Part shown: piece by piece, positions 21,771-33,781 of the stretch
Numbering within the stretch: position 1 is the first letter of the stretch
Layout of the letters: every line of letters begins with the position of its first letter
Assembly: GCA_027924645.1 (NCBI GenBank)
Contig: BSBN01000809.1
Location: 43,244,001-43,308,000, forward strand
DNA length: 64,000 nt
From: Cunninghamia lanceolata
Taxonomy: Eukaryota > Streptophyta > Pinopsida > Cupressales > Cupressaceae
Direction: 5' to 3'
Notes under the pieces: generated by a model
Databases searched by the model: none
What the model saw: only the letters and a program-made list of their open reading frames with translations
What the model was told of the DNA's origin: nothing
Made by a program: the position numbers and the translations under genes

Positions 21771-23460
21771 TCTACCCACCAAGATGCCAATCTAGACTTG
21801 CATCCATCTTGTCATCCATCCTCAACCAATCCATTGAACCATTATCAAACTATGTCGCCTCTGAGCTATCATGTAGGCAAGGCCATTATCGATGCCCCCC
21901 TAGGATTCCCATCCATTTCATCCCTTATGACCCATCCTTTTGTCCATCTGGATCCACACCATTTCCAATCGCCTAGGTCTTAGGTCCACAAAGTCCACCC
22001 TAAACTGCGTTGCCTCTGCGTCGTCACGTAGGCAAGGCCATTTATCAATGAGCCCCCAAGGCACTAGGTCAATCTCTTAGGGCCCATCCCATCGATTCTA
22101 CCATCAGCAACCCACAGTGTTTCATCCATAATAAACTAGAAACCTCTACTTGACTGGGGGCATATCCTTGACCTAGTTGGAGAATTGGATTCTTGAATGT
22201 CACAAACCTCAAAGGATAACAATAATGATCACGATACTATCACCAGACAGCAGGCAACAATACCAAGCAAACTTTTTCAAACAAAATGCTTGACACAAGA
22301 ACTAGACCTATGCCAAGACATGAGGAGCCTCAACCACCATGATGATTGTACCTATTTTCGTTTCAAGAAAACATAACTATGGTAAGAATTTTTGTGTTGA
22401 TTAAAAGGTTTAAGTTGTAGAGTCTTGATTTTTGTTATTATGTCTTTTTATGCTACTTAAAGATGTCAAAAACTAGAGAGGCTATGATGGGGGCATAATT
22501 ATCTTACTTGTTTGCTGTTTGTGGATCAATCTTTAGTAATGTGACGACTTTGTCTAATGACATGATCAACAAAAGATCATTGAGGATATTCTAGGTTTGA
22601 GCATGAAAAAGGGAAATCCTTGTCTGTTGATACGCAAGCAATACTCAGGTCATCTTGGTTCAATTATACTTAGATTCTTATATTATCTTGCTAAATCAAA
22701 ATCCATGTAAGCAATACTCAGGTCATCATGGTTTAATTATACCTAGATGCTTGCATTTTCTTACAACATTTAAAAAAAGGCTCAATGATGAAACAAAGTA
22801 CTTCAAATACTTGCGTATACAAAGATGACATAATCCACATCCATACATACCAAATTTGCATTTCACCTCATTTATAAGCATTCCATAAGTACCATTTATC
22901 CAAGTGTCTTAAGATCCAAAGTCTTTTCTTTCATTTGTCCAAGTTTATTCTTCTAATCAAATCTTCCATCAATTCATTCAAACCCTTATCCAATCAATCT
23001 AAGCAATGATTCAAATGCAAGTCCATCCTTAATCCATACCAATCAAGTTAATCAATCTTGTCAAATTATCCAATTGCAATCAATGGTCTTGATCCTAATC
23101 TCGTCGTAAACCAAATCAGTCAATCATCATTGACAGTGGGATATATCTTTCCCACATCTTTGTGTTGATCTAGGGATATATCGTTCCCCACAATGACAAC
23201 ACTATCGTCATCACTCATTATCAATTAATCATCGATTTGTGGCTAGACAGGGGCAATACCTTGTTTGTTCTTGTATCATTTGTGCATACTTGCTTGCTTG
23301 CTTGTGTGTGTTATCAATTTATCTTGCATAGCATGTCATTTAACTCTTTCATCCATCCCTTGTCTTGCATCCTCCATTTTCTTCACCCTAATGTGTCAAC
23401 CAACCTATCTCATTATGAGATTGTCCATCATCCTCTCGTCACATTCTTCCCATCCAACCT
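21771..23460 (+). other. Resumed gypsy 3' non-coding sequence, no gene
   Basis: C-rich phrases and internal similarity (TATGTCGCCTCTGAG...GTAGGCAAGGCCATT near 21,853 against GCGTTGCCTCTGCGTCG...GTAGGCAAGGCCATT near 22,006) suggest retrotransposon non-coding DNA. It probably continues the element interrupted at 5244. GATGGGGGCATAATTATC near 22,488 resembles a polypurine-type phrase. No coding frame is credible. Confidence 0.45.
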
Positions 23461-23461
23461 C

Positions 23462-23475
23462 CCGAGGGGGCATCC
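23462..23475 (+). promoter_or_regulatory. Candidate polypurine tract before a possible LTR start
   Basis: CCGAGGGGGCATCC is followed by TGTTTAGGG (23,476). This could be the 3' LTR start of the split gypsy element. I cannot find the LTR end, because other repeats follow closely. Confidence 0.25.
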
Positions 23476-23789
23476 TGTTTAGGGTAAAATTTGATTTGTT
23501 TAATGTTTAGTGTCTTAGATGTTTGAATCCTCTTTTCACTCTATACATTCAAGGATCTAGGGTCGAGTGGTAATTCACTATCATACCCTAGGTCATTGTG
23601 AGATGTAGGGAAACTTGGATTAGGGAATTAATTATCAATTTTCCTTCTCTTATGCTCAATTGACCATTAAAACCCTAATTATGCAAATACGGCAATAAAC
23701 TGATGAATAATGGAAAAATCTCTTGCAGAGGGAAGTAAAATGTCGAATCACAGCTCATACCTATTTTCGAGGTTCCAAAGCGGAAAAGT

Positions 23790-23935
23790 CAGGGACACAG
23801 GAGCAGGCGCCCAAGTCCAAGGTACCAGTTTCTTTGCGGGATCCTGACCTCCTTCTGACAATGATCAACACTGTAACTTCTGTTTCTAGAAATTCAACTG
23901 TGAAGGACACAGGAGCGAGCGCCCAAGTCCCGAAA
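23790..23935 (+). repeat. Two copies of a GC-rich hairpin motif
   Basis: ACACAGGAGC followed by GGCGCCCAAGTCC (near 23,793) and ACACAGGAGCG followed by AGCGCCCAAGTCC (near 23,908) are about 118 bp apart. Related hairpins occur near 24,525 and 28,310. Confidence 0.6.
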
Positions 23936-24484
23936 AGGCTTTGGTGAACTGCTTCTCTTCAGATCCTAAATCCTTGATGTCTGTTGATCCCTCCTGCAAC
24001 TCTACTTTTTCCAGATGCGACACCTGTAACCTACAATCACAAAACTTTGGGAGGGGGTTGTGGTGTTTAGAGGTTTGCCTCAGTCAAGCCCCGGAGGACA
24101 CTTAAGTCTTCAAACACATTTGTCAGAGAAAGAGTGCATGCCCTTGTGAGGCAGAGGCAAAAACTAAAGGAAATGATGTTGAAAACACAATATAATGTCA
24201 CCTTGTACTGAAGGTCTCATGGGAGGAAGATACTCTTCATTCCATGAGGAAATGGATGCTCAAATCTGCAAACACAAACACATAAACCACACAAATCTGC
24301 TCTTGCAACATAATGAAAGCCTTGACTCACCTTGAGAATGCCTAAAGTTCACAATTGCCATCTAGTTGAAATCTAGTTTACAAGTGAATATCTAAACATG
24401 CTTTTATATGCAACTACAAACAGTCTCGCCAAGATTTCATAAATTCAAACTTACCATGTTGGCAAATGACCCAAATAACGGTCA

Positions 24485-24760
24485 TAAACCGACACGTAGA
24501 AATTGGGACTGCCCTAAAATAGGGCAGGACTAGGGCGCGGGTGCCCAAGTCCTCCACCCTATTTTGGGGAGGGTAAAGCTCAAGGGGTTCTCCTAGGTCC
24601 CATTTGTCATGTTACCTAGGGCTTATTCCATCGGGATGCCAAATTATGAAGTAAGATGTCCTAAATGCATTCAAAAGACCCGGGAGCTAAACTTTAAGAG
24701 GGAAAAGCCCCCAAGGGGACATTTTCTGACATTACACATCCTAACGTCATAAACCTGTAC
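24485..24760 (+). repeat. Retrotransposon non-coding repeat with long hairpin, copy 1
   Basis: Contains CCTAAAATAGGGCAGGACT, then GCCCAAGTCC, then CCCTATTTTGG, forming a hairpin of roughly 60 nt. It continues with GAGCTAAAC, AAGAGGGAAAAG and AAGGGGACAT. A diverged copy lies at 28,285-28,525. Confidence 0.7.
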
Positions 24761-24835
24761 CAGGGGCAAACTGCGACATGTATCAATCGCAAAATTTTTA
24801 TTTCTTTGAAGAAACACGTTGAAACACATTGCATC

Positions 24836-25790
24836 AAAGAGGGGCAAAATGTATACACCTAAAATTGCTTATGTCGAATTAAGTAAATGTTTTAATGTTT
24901 TTCTTAATTCTTATTCCTCTATCAAATAAATAAATATCCTAATTTATTTAAATGATTCACATCCCTCCAACAATTAAATAAAATCAATTTTTTTAATTAA
25001 TATTCCCTAATTCTTCTAATGTCTCACATAATTAAATAATCTAAATTATTTAATTAATTTTAAATTACTCTATCCTAAGTCCTAATTCCATAAATCCACC
25101 TCACCAATCCACCTCACCTTTTCCACCTCACCATGTTGTACATGTAATTAAATATTTTAATATTTAATTAGCTAATATTCCCTCACCCACATGTCCTATT
25201 TCTCCTCCAATCAAATCAGTTAACTAATTAGTCAATTGAGTTCACTAATCAATCTATTTTGTTGACTCATCAATCAACTTGGAGTCATCTGATCAATCAT
25301 CTCAGTTAACTCTTCAATCTATTCAATTATGTCCCATGACTCATGAAGAAGGCTTGGACACTTGTCCTCTTCTGATTCGCGCACATTCCCTCAAGCTTTC
25401 TCAACCGTACACCTCACAGGCAATTCCTCCAGTCATGGATCTATTGACACTTGGATTTGGTCTTCCCTTAGCCTATATAAACAAGATCTTCACACCCATT
25501 TCATATCCATCTGAGCATTTGTAATCTTACTCTACAGGAATCATCACAGCATGCCTTTGGCAACGTTATCAACCATTTGCATTACCAATCCATTATCATC
25601 ACCATGTCTCCATTATCTATCACCCATCTCCATTATAGTTGCATTGTAGTTTAGTCTCCATATCACAGCCATTCTATTCTTGTCATCTTCAACAAGGAAG
25701 TGCATACTTTTGAGGGTTTCATTAACATCAAGATCAAGAGCAGATAGGCGAACAATGGAAGCATAGAGGTAAAACAGTCTTCGAAGGTAT
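24836..25790 (+). mobile_element. LTR-like segment with polypurine tract and TATA box
   Basis: A polypurine tract (AAAGAGGGGCAAAA, 24,836-24,849) is followed by TGTATACACC, a common start for plant gypsy LTRs. A TATATAAA box lies at 25,474-25,481. The right end is not clear; I place it near 25,790 only because the character of the sequence changes there. No matching second LTR is in the window. Confidence 0.45.
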
Positions 25791-26096
25791 ATTCTTTTTT
25801 TACTTGTATTTACATCATTTTCTATTGAGTTATTGGATGATTAGTTGTTTATTACTATTGTTCATGTTGACCTATTTTCCTCTGTCTAGAGTTAAATAGT
25901 TCACCTCGTATTTTCCTTGAAAATCCTTTAGAAAGTGACCCCAAAAAGCTTAAACCCTTCAATTATTCATGCTCTGCCTTGCCAAAAATCCCAAAGTCCC
26001 ACTTGAGGATTCTTTGCTAAAAACCCAGAAAAACCCAGAAATCTTTTGTCTCCAGGTGCCTTCCATCGCAGAAATTTCTCTGTTTTGTACTTAGTC
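25791..26096. other. No recognisable gene
   Basis: AT-rich sequence with a T-run, then a short phrase AAAAACCCAGAAAAACCCAG near 26,020. Nothing supports a gene. Confidence 0.4.
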
Positions 26097-27400
26097 CTTT
26101 TATATGCAACTTGCAATTGTATGTTTCTTTGCATGCATGAAAACATTGTATGTTCAAGACATACAAAAGAAACATACAAGGGAAACATACAATGAAGACA
26201 TACAAAAGAAATATGCAAGGCAAAGAATACAAAGGTATTTTCGGCGTGAAAATCACTATCGACGTCTCATTCCGTGGTCTCGCCGATAGGCCAATGCAAC
26301 ATACAAGGTCGATGTGACATACAAGGGTCATATACAAAGGTGCTTGTATATCGGCAAATATGCAAAGGCCGAAGATGCAAAGAGAGGATGCAATTAAAAT
26401 ATACATTTGCCATTGTATGTTTGCACATGCAAGGGACGATATACATAGGCATTTGTATCTCGACATGCAAAGGGCAGATACAAGGAGGAGATACAAAGCT
26501 AGGGGCCCACCAATTGCATGCTTGTGATTGTATGTTTACACATACAATCAAACATACAAGGACATATGCATTCCTAAGATACAACCCTCGGACCTGAAAA
26601 TATATGCATTTTGATTTACAAAAGCAAACATGTTTGTATGCATCTTTTTTTTGTATATTCACATTGTATGTTTAAACATACAAGGGGTACAAACAGAGGG
26701 AATATACAATGCCATATACAAGGGTTAAATGCATGTTTGCAATGCACAAGTGTGATTGAATACAGTTCTGCTTGTATATTTGCATTGTATATGCGATATA
26801 CAAGGCCGCTATACAAAGGGAAAACATACGAGGCGGACCCGACTGGAGAATCAAATATGGCGGATAATCATTTGAAGTCCGCAGTTGTATATTGCATGTA
26901 CAAGGTCAAGGGGTGCATACATACAATGGAAGAGATACAAGCCGGATTTGTTGCAAGAGTCCAAAATGGCTGATAATCTTTTGAGTTTTATATTGTATGT
27001 ATATTTGTGATTGTATGTTTGCATGTACAATGAGATATACAAAGAGTTAGATGCAAGGGAATTTCGGCGTGATAAAGTGCATCGGCCGCTCTGTTTTTAG
27101 TCATTCTGACGGCCGATAAGGAGGATGCATATGCAGCGATAGGTCCTAGCTTCATTTCAGTGACGAACCAGGTGGTGCCACATGTCAGGAGAGATACAAA
27201 GGCTGTTTCAAAAGGTAAAGCCCGTGTTTGCATGTTGGTATATACAAAGCGAATTGAATATGCAAAAGGCGAAAAGGAGGGAGATTGTATGAATGCATAA
27301 AGTGAACCTAAAGACACAGTTGCATTGTATGTTTGCACATACAAAGGCATATACAAGCGCACAGATGCAAGGCGATATACAAACACAGTTTGACCATAAC
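26097..27400. repeat. Cluster of diverged TTGTATGT...ACATACAA palindromes
   Basis: The phrase TTGTATGTTTGCACATACAA or a relative recurs near 26,409, 26,525, 26,661, 26,780, 26,884, 27,010 and 27,322, mostly 100-140 bp apart, with ATACAAGG or ATACAAAGG phrases between. Each can fold into a short hairpin. Several long minus-strand frames run across the region, but their proteins are repetitive (CIFADIQ, CANIQ), so I treat them as products of the repeat. Confidence 0.55.
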
Positions 27401-28284
27401 TTTGACCGCCTGTATCTCCTCCATTCTGGCAAATTTTGGCATGCTTCAAAAGGCAAAAGTGCTTGTTTTTGCTTCCTCTTTCATTTGGCAGGATTTTGAG
27501 GGAAATATTTTTACTTTTAAAATTTGGATCTGATTTTGCATGTTTTAGTGACTAGACGTTTCAGCGATCATTTTTTTTAGCAAGATACAAATGCAGATAT
27601 TTGTTGCATTTATTAGAGAAGGTCGATGATTCAGCAGCTTGCAAATTGAAGACTCAAAATATCTTCCACCTGCCCCTGTTCCAGATATTTTCACACCATG
27701 AATTCTTGAAGGTAGACGTCCCTTCAAAGGCAGATATTTCCTGACAGAGCCCATGGGGCGTTTTGATTGTAACCGACTGAGGTCAAAATATAAGCTATTT
27801 TGGTAATGGCTACTTGGCCTCTATAATCAATATAAGCTGGTATTTTGCCTCTCTTTTATTATTTTTAGGACTGTGTCTACTCTTTGGATTAGTGTAGGCT
27901 ATGTATTGTGGATAAGATGGTCCCTTTCATTCCTCCATTATTCTGTCTTGACCTCTGTTAGAATCAATATGAGTCTGTGTAAGTCTTTCCAGCTGTGAGA
28001 TTATTACTGTGTCTATTCATTTGCAGCCAAACACATTTAAATCTAGTGTATCACTTTTTTTTTTAGCATTCCTTCTACTCCTTTTATCAGCAAGCATTAG
28101 CACTAGGTTTAGATGCATTTCTCTAAGCAATAGGCTTAGAAAGAGGAAGTCGGCCTTCTCCCGAGGTTTGATCTCAATTTGCAAGGTCCCACACTTCGAG
28201 ATCATTCCCATGTTTCTCTAGATTGCTGAAGTTTTACAACTGTTAGCAAGGGTGCAAATATGAGAGACAACAGTTCACATTTTC
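27401..28284. other. No recognisable gene
   Basis: Mixed repeat-like DNA. Repeated ATATAAGCT phrases near 27,790 and 27,830 and short frames only. Confidence 0.4.
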
Positions 28285-28525
28285 CTATAACAGTCCTAAC
28301 CTAAAATAGGGTAGGACTAGGGTGTGAGCGCCCAAGTCCACCCCCCTATTTTAGGTAGGATTGTCACAAGTGCATTCCCTAAGTCCAAATTGCCATGGAA
28401 CTTCTGGGTTTTCTCATCAGGAAGTCAGATTAACATGCAAGATGCTCTAAATGCCTAAATAGGACCCCAGAGCTAAACCTTAAGAGGGAAAAGTCCCCGA
28501 GGGGACATGTTCTGACGTAACAACC
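28285..28525 (+). repeat. Retrotransposon non-coding repeat with long hairpin, copy 2
   Basis: Diverged copy of 24,485-24,760: CCTAAAATAGGGTAGGACT, GCGCCCAAGTCC and CCCTATTTTAGG, then GAGCTAAACC, AAGAGGGAAAAG and GAGGGGACAT. It directly precedes the second copy of the 2.3-kb repeat. Confidence 0.7.
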
Positions 28526-28536
28526 ACCAAATACAA

Positions 28537-30855
28537 AGAATGCTTGACATTGGATATTGTTTACGTCTCTCCTCAATTCACCACCATCCTAGCAAAAGAT
28601 AATAAATGTTTTCAACCATTATGTTGGAGTGAACAGTTACTATACTAGCCATTTTGAAACATACACAATGATATTGATTAATTAGAGCAAGATAATATAG
28701 ACCATTAGGAAAGAATTTCACACAGCTACCATCCATGGCATGTGTACCATACATCTCTAGATCCATTGATAGACATTGATGATGAAACTCCTTCTAACAG
28801 GGGACATGCAATGCAAGAAGATAATCCTGATGAATGTCAAGTATTGTTAGGACTATACCTAGGCCTACTATTACAACTAGATGGGCTTGACATGCTTGGC
28901 TGACATGGGATTGACCAAAACCATAATTGGGCATAACCAAGCTTTAATCCACTATTAGAAGTGTCTTCTATTGATTTTATTGACTCCAACCATCCAACAT
29001 TTCATGTTTGACATGTTGCAAATTAGCGTACTCAAACCAATCTATCTATTAAGCAACAAAAAGCCTATGACATAATTGTGTCACCATGGAATTACAACCA
29101 CCTTTGAAAATCATTGTACAAGGAATTGTAAGTACTAGAGAGTCACACTTGATAACAAACATCAAATCCACCCTCATGGGAACAACCCTGCATGGCCAGT
29201 CACCATTACTATTGCTCGTACCAATTGGAGTTGTGGCTTTCAACATATAGGCATAAACCATTGATTTTGCTCTCTTAATATTGATAAAAGAAATAAGCCC
29301 CCTATAAGGGCAAACATTAGCAAGATTCCAAGAAAACATTTATTCCATTCAATACATTCTAATAGCCGAAATGAGCTTCATCGGTCCAAAATTGTTCGCA
29401 CACATTGACATCAGGTCATGTGAAGCACTCCCTACCATAATCAAATCCCTTTTGGAGCCTACTCAATCATCCTCTTCGGTGACTTTTTCCAACTCCCACC
29501 AATCAACGACATTCCATGTATGTTGCACCATCATATGGGGAATACTCTGGTTCAAAGCTTCTCCATATTGGTTGTACATTGAACAAGATATTTTGTCAAA
29601 TCCATCAAGACCCATAACAAGTTGCTTTCCATGCTTTTCTCTTAAATATAGAAAATGTAGAGCCAACAATTACAGGTTTGAAGGTTCTAATGTCATGCCT
29701 AAAAGTTCTTCACTTACCTCTACTAAACAATCATCTTTTCTATCCTCTATACATTTATTTGCAACAAATCAGTTGGTATCACTACATAATAAATGTGTGC
29801 TCCAATCATTGGCAGTGCCAATTGCTAGGTCCAATGTTGAGCAACTTAAGGGGACACCGTGCCCAACTCCAGAGGATGAACAACTTCAAGCTAAGATCCA
29901 TTATTTAATTATATATCTATTTTATTTTATATATAAAATCTATAATATACAATTATTATATATATTTTATATAATTTACATTATTAAATATATTTTTAGT
30001 ATAATATAATATAATTGTATAACACAAATCACAAGATCTAATAGTTGAAAGGGAAACAATTGACATTGACAACATTGATTTTCAGAGGTTGACATTCACA
30101 GCTATATCAAGAGTGTGCAACCTTGCAAGTCTTCGCATATGTCCCACCTTCACATTCCAAAGATATGCACACAGGGAACAAAGCTCATATGTTGCTCTCA
30201 AGCAACAAGAAGAGGATTGATTATGGGCACTATCACATGCAAATAGTTGACCAAAATTTTTTTTAAAAAAAAGGAAAAGAAAAAGGTTTGTCATCTCCAT
30301 ACCTACTTTTACCCACAATTATTGAAAACTAACTTTACTGTGAATCATGTCGACATATTTAATCTATTCCATTTCTTTTCTAGAGCAGGACAATAAAACA
30401 TATCACTTCATTCTTTCAATCTTCAAATGATGGATGGATAACAAGCATTCGACCTTGCAGAAGTGTATGCTCTCTTCTCAAGAATAATAAATGCCTCTAC
30501 CACTAATTACTTCTTTTCTACATGCTATCTCATTGTACCCATTGAATGGTAAGATGTGATTGCTAGTTTATATAACATTCATAAGTTCTCATGTATTCAT
30601 GTAAGGGTCCATATTGATTTATATGTGGAATAATTATTCACAATATATGTAGAATAAGTATTGACAATATATAGAAATGTTACAAGTTTAAATCCTATAA
30701 TCCCAAATACTATATCAACAATAAAACCCAGCTCAACTACTATCTCCTCTCCTAAGTCTTTCCATCAAAACCATTCATTGTTGGTCAAAGATGGAAATAA
30801 TTGGAATGATAAATAATCTAACAGAAATTATTTAATGACAACTTACACAGTTAAT
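28537..30855. repeat. 2.3-kb dispersed repeat, copy 2
   Basis: Matches 1-2326 throughout. Broken minus-strand frames common to both copies include one with QLFACDSAHNQSSS (30,082-30,318) and one with LALHFLYLREKHGKQLVMGL (29,463-29,669). I cannot name the source protein. The AT-rich core at 29,890-30,063 is identical to copy 1 over roughly 170 bp, unlike the roughly 90% elsewhere. Confidence 0.75.
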
Positions 30856-31289
30856 TTGAAATATTGACACGGCAGTTTTTTGTTTGACACGGCAACCATA
30901 ATTTCCGTGTGGGATTTCAAGCAGTGGAATTCGTCAGTCCCGCGAAATTGTCAGATGCCGAGCAATGAGGGGAAAAAAATAACTATCCAGTGCTGACCAC
31001 GAAAGACTTTTCGCTAATAATATCTCTGTTTTAACAGACGGAATATGGCACGCAAGGAAAAATTACAGAAATAATAGAGAAATCGTGCGGGACAAGTTAA
31101 AATTTTCCCGGTTCATGGCACCCGTATATTCGAGAAAAAGAAATGTCGATATCGAGCATGAGCAAGAAACTTCGTTCCGCGAGCTGGAAGCAGACAAGGG
31201 TTGTACAAGAGCACGACCTTTCAGGGAAATACGATTTGTGAGCAGACTATTCAATGCTATGGATTTGAACTTTTTCTGTGGTCTTTAGA
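30856..31289 (+). other. CpG-richer single-copy-looking segment with a small reading frame
   Basis: Base composition changes abruptly after the 2.3-kb repeat. CpG is much commoner (CCCGCG, TTCGAG, TTCCGCGAGC), and TTGACACGGCA occurs twice at the start (about 30,867 and 30,884). A 67-codon frame (31,085-31,288, MRDKLKFSRFMAPVYSRKRN at its start) is possible, but I recognise no family and see no supporting splice sites. It could be a gene edge or a young, less-methylated insertion. Confidence 0.25.
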
Positions 31290-32634
31290 TATTGTGTACA
31301 TTTGCAAAGAAGCTTCACTTGATATTTATATTTATAATGAACATATTTAGTGGTGTTGAAGAATATTGTTGGAACTTTCTTTGTGAATGGGTAATCCTTG
31401 AGACTTCCTTGCTTATAGTCAAGCTTCATTGATTAATTCAACGGTTGTGATAAGATTGGAAGAGAACAAGCACTAAATGACAACGACAATGATATGATTG
31501 TGATGACACTAGATGATTGAGACTTGACACTTGAGGCAACAAAATTAAATGTGGTGGATGCAAGAGCGACATAGTGCAAGAACTAGGGTTTCATTGTTTG
31601 TTGATGTAAAGGTTGATGTGGTTGATGCAAGTGATTGAGTAATGACTACAAGTTGATCCCTTGTAACATCTGGATGTGATGAGCTTGTCCTAAAGAATCA
31701 CTAGCAAGATTTGTTGTGTGTCTAGAGGATTCATAAGAAATGTGGGAGGGTTTGTAGCATATACTTTCGTATTGTTTTCTTTTGGAGTATTTGCAAATTT
31801 TTCTTGTGCAATTTTTTTTAAGGATTTGCAAGGTTTTCATCTTTATGTTCTTCCATATTTTTTTTGAATTGAGGATTTTGAGATGTTGGGTTGCACTCAT
31901 GTTACATATTGGTGTATCATTAACACATAGTATGATTGTGTTATAATATGAAAATTTTATGGCTTGACTATTTGATCCATAATGCAATTACATTTTATCC
32001 AAAATCATGATTTTAACCATTTTTGGCCCCCCATCTCCATGCACTTACCCACATAAAAGACCCAAAAATAAATTGAACACAACTTACAATTGTTTGTCTA
32101 TCACTTTTCCCTTGAGATGAAGATTCCTCGCTTAGTTGAGCAATAGTGAGCCTTCCTCTACTACACTAAGGCCACATAAGTAGCTTGCATGCTAGACCCA
32201 AAACCAACCCTACCATTAAGAATTACAAGCATATAGTAGCCCACTTGATAGCTATAATTAATGCAAAATTCAACTTGCGATCTCATGTCATTAAAAAACA
32301 TCAAAGTTGAGGTGATAATAAATCACATATGTGCCAATGTGAAGGAGAAAATTTGCAACCTATAATGAGTACAATAAGGGAGAAGTCTTTACCATACTAA
32401 AAAATAAGTACCTACCAGGGATATCATAAATATTTATAAATAGTTAAAATGTTCATTGATACCAAGCTAGGTATCCAAGCTATCACTATAGAGAGCCAAA
32501 AATGGAGCATGATCCACTCCAACATTAGCTAAAAGGTGTACCACCTTATTCCCTTATGTGTAGTAATGAATAAACTAGACAATAAAGAGGGAAGACAAAA
32601 GGCAAAGAGTTTCCTTTGTACACTAGAAACTATT
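31290..32634. other. No recognisable gene
   Basis: AT-rich, with broken short frames only. Sequence phrases are of the repeat type, but I could not pair them with another part of the window. Confidence 0.4.
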
Positions 32635-32915
32635 CTAACTAAAGCACGATCCTTTCATCAACCCTTCAATAACATTGAAGGAGTGACATTCAACCACTAG
32701 ATGCTTACAATTAGCCAAAGAAGCCAAAGCAAGTCCCGCAACTACAACATTCCGGTCAACCTCTTTAATCGTCTTATGACCAAGAAAAAGAGAAGCACCT
32801 TTCACAAAGCAAGCCTCATAATCCAATAACACCACATCACTATTAAGCCAAGGTTGTCCCTAGAAGCTTCATTAAAATTGAACTTGAGAAAGCCCTCAAG
32901 GTTTTGACCAAGATC
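32635..32915 (-). pseudogene. RNase H domain remnant of a LINE-type polyprotein
   Basis: On the minus strand, FLKFNFNEASRDNLG corresponds to the conserved KLNFDGASRGNPG start of the plant RVT_3-type RNase H domain. It is followed by LDYEACFVKG, then VVVAGLALASLANCKHLVVE and CHSFNVIEGL, which fits the later A..aL.la...VE.DS..vi pattern. The first catalytic Asp is replaced by Asn, and the frame breaks between 32,835 and 32,860. No RT lies upstream of it, so this is a fragment. Confidence 0.65.
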
Positions 32916-33520
32916 TATAATTTCAAACATCCTTTCTAACAATTACCCCATTAACAAGGGATTTTGGCCAATTAATTAATTTGTTTAGACATAAAAAAAT
33001 TATTTCTATTTTCTTATCAAGTATTGATATTAACACTCTTCATGAATGATCTATCAATGAAAATATTAGAACCTAAACATCCTATTCTATTTAACATAAA
33101 ATTATTAAAATCAATACATTACAAACAAACTTCTCTCAAATTAAAATTCTTTATAATTTTTAAATTTTAAATTTAAATATTAATTTATAAATACAAATTT
33201 AACTATTTAATTCTATTTAATATTTTTAATATATTTAATTTTTCATTCACACATACATACATATACGAACATGTATGTGTACATGTATGTAATAATTAAA
33301 TATATTTATTTCATTAGCCTGATCCACTTTCACAACATCCTTAAAATTTTGAAGACAAGTTAAATCCTTATGATTATCTAAATTAAATCCCTATTAAAAA
33401 ATTTCCTTTTCAAATAGGAGCTTATCATGAATCTACCGTAATATTTTATGTAAAATTAGTAACATAAAAATTCAACACATTTTAATTTGGAATGAGCGTA
33501 CAAGGACGGAGGAGGTCGTT
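32916..33520. other. AT-rich upstream region of the receptor gene
   Basis: No reading frame. Contains an alternating ACATACATACATATAC / ATGTATGTGTACATGTATG stretch near 33,248-33,290. The last part is the distal promoter of the LRR gene. Confidence 0.4.
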
Positions 33521-33583
33521 GTGCGTCACCATCACAATGACTTCTAACTTGGAATTTGGTGCGCGTCACCATCACAACGACTT
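33521..33583 (+). promoter_or_regulatory. Duplicated GCGTCACCATCACAA element upstream of the LRR gene
   Basis: GTGCGTCACCATCACAATGA (33,521) and GCGCGTCACCATCACAACGA (33,561) are 40 bp apart and differ at only two positions over 23 bases. They lie 200-260 bp upstream of the start codon. The core TGCGTCA/GCGTCAC resembles bZIP-type sites (general knowledge), so a role in promoter control is possible but untested. Confidence 0.4.
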
Positions 33584-33781
33584 TTCCAGTCATTGAAAAT
33601 GGCAGACGTTATTGTGTGGGTGTGAGGTTCCTACTTTCCATACACGCCACTCCCATTCCCTTTCCACTTTTCATACAACGATACTTCAGCATGGAAAGGG
33701 ATTTATTTAGCATTCATTTCCCCTGATTTCTGATCGTCTGTTCTCTTTTATAGTAAATAAGAATTTTAGTGTGTGGAAGAG

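Noticed and set aside
21375..21782. Frames containing repeated KRDPVY or NGIPF
   Set aside because: They translate the GGGATCCC palindrome array.
26017..26973. Several overlapping frames of 100-160 codons on both strands
   Set aside because: Their proteins are Cys/Ile/Tyr-rich repeats generated by the hairpin series, and no domain is visible.
1..30855. The two 2.3-kb repeats as LTRs of one 31-kb retrotransposon
   Set aside because: No TG/CA ends, primer site or polypurine tract at the expected borders, and the gypsy fragment between them seems to have its own LTR-like features.
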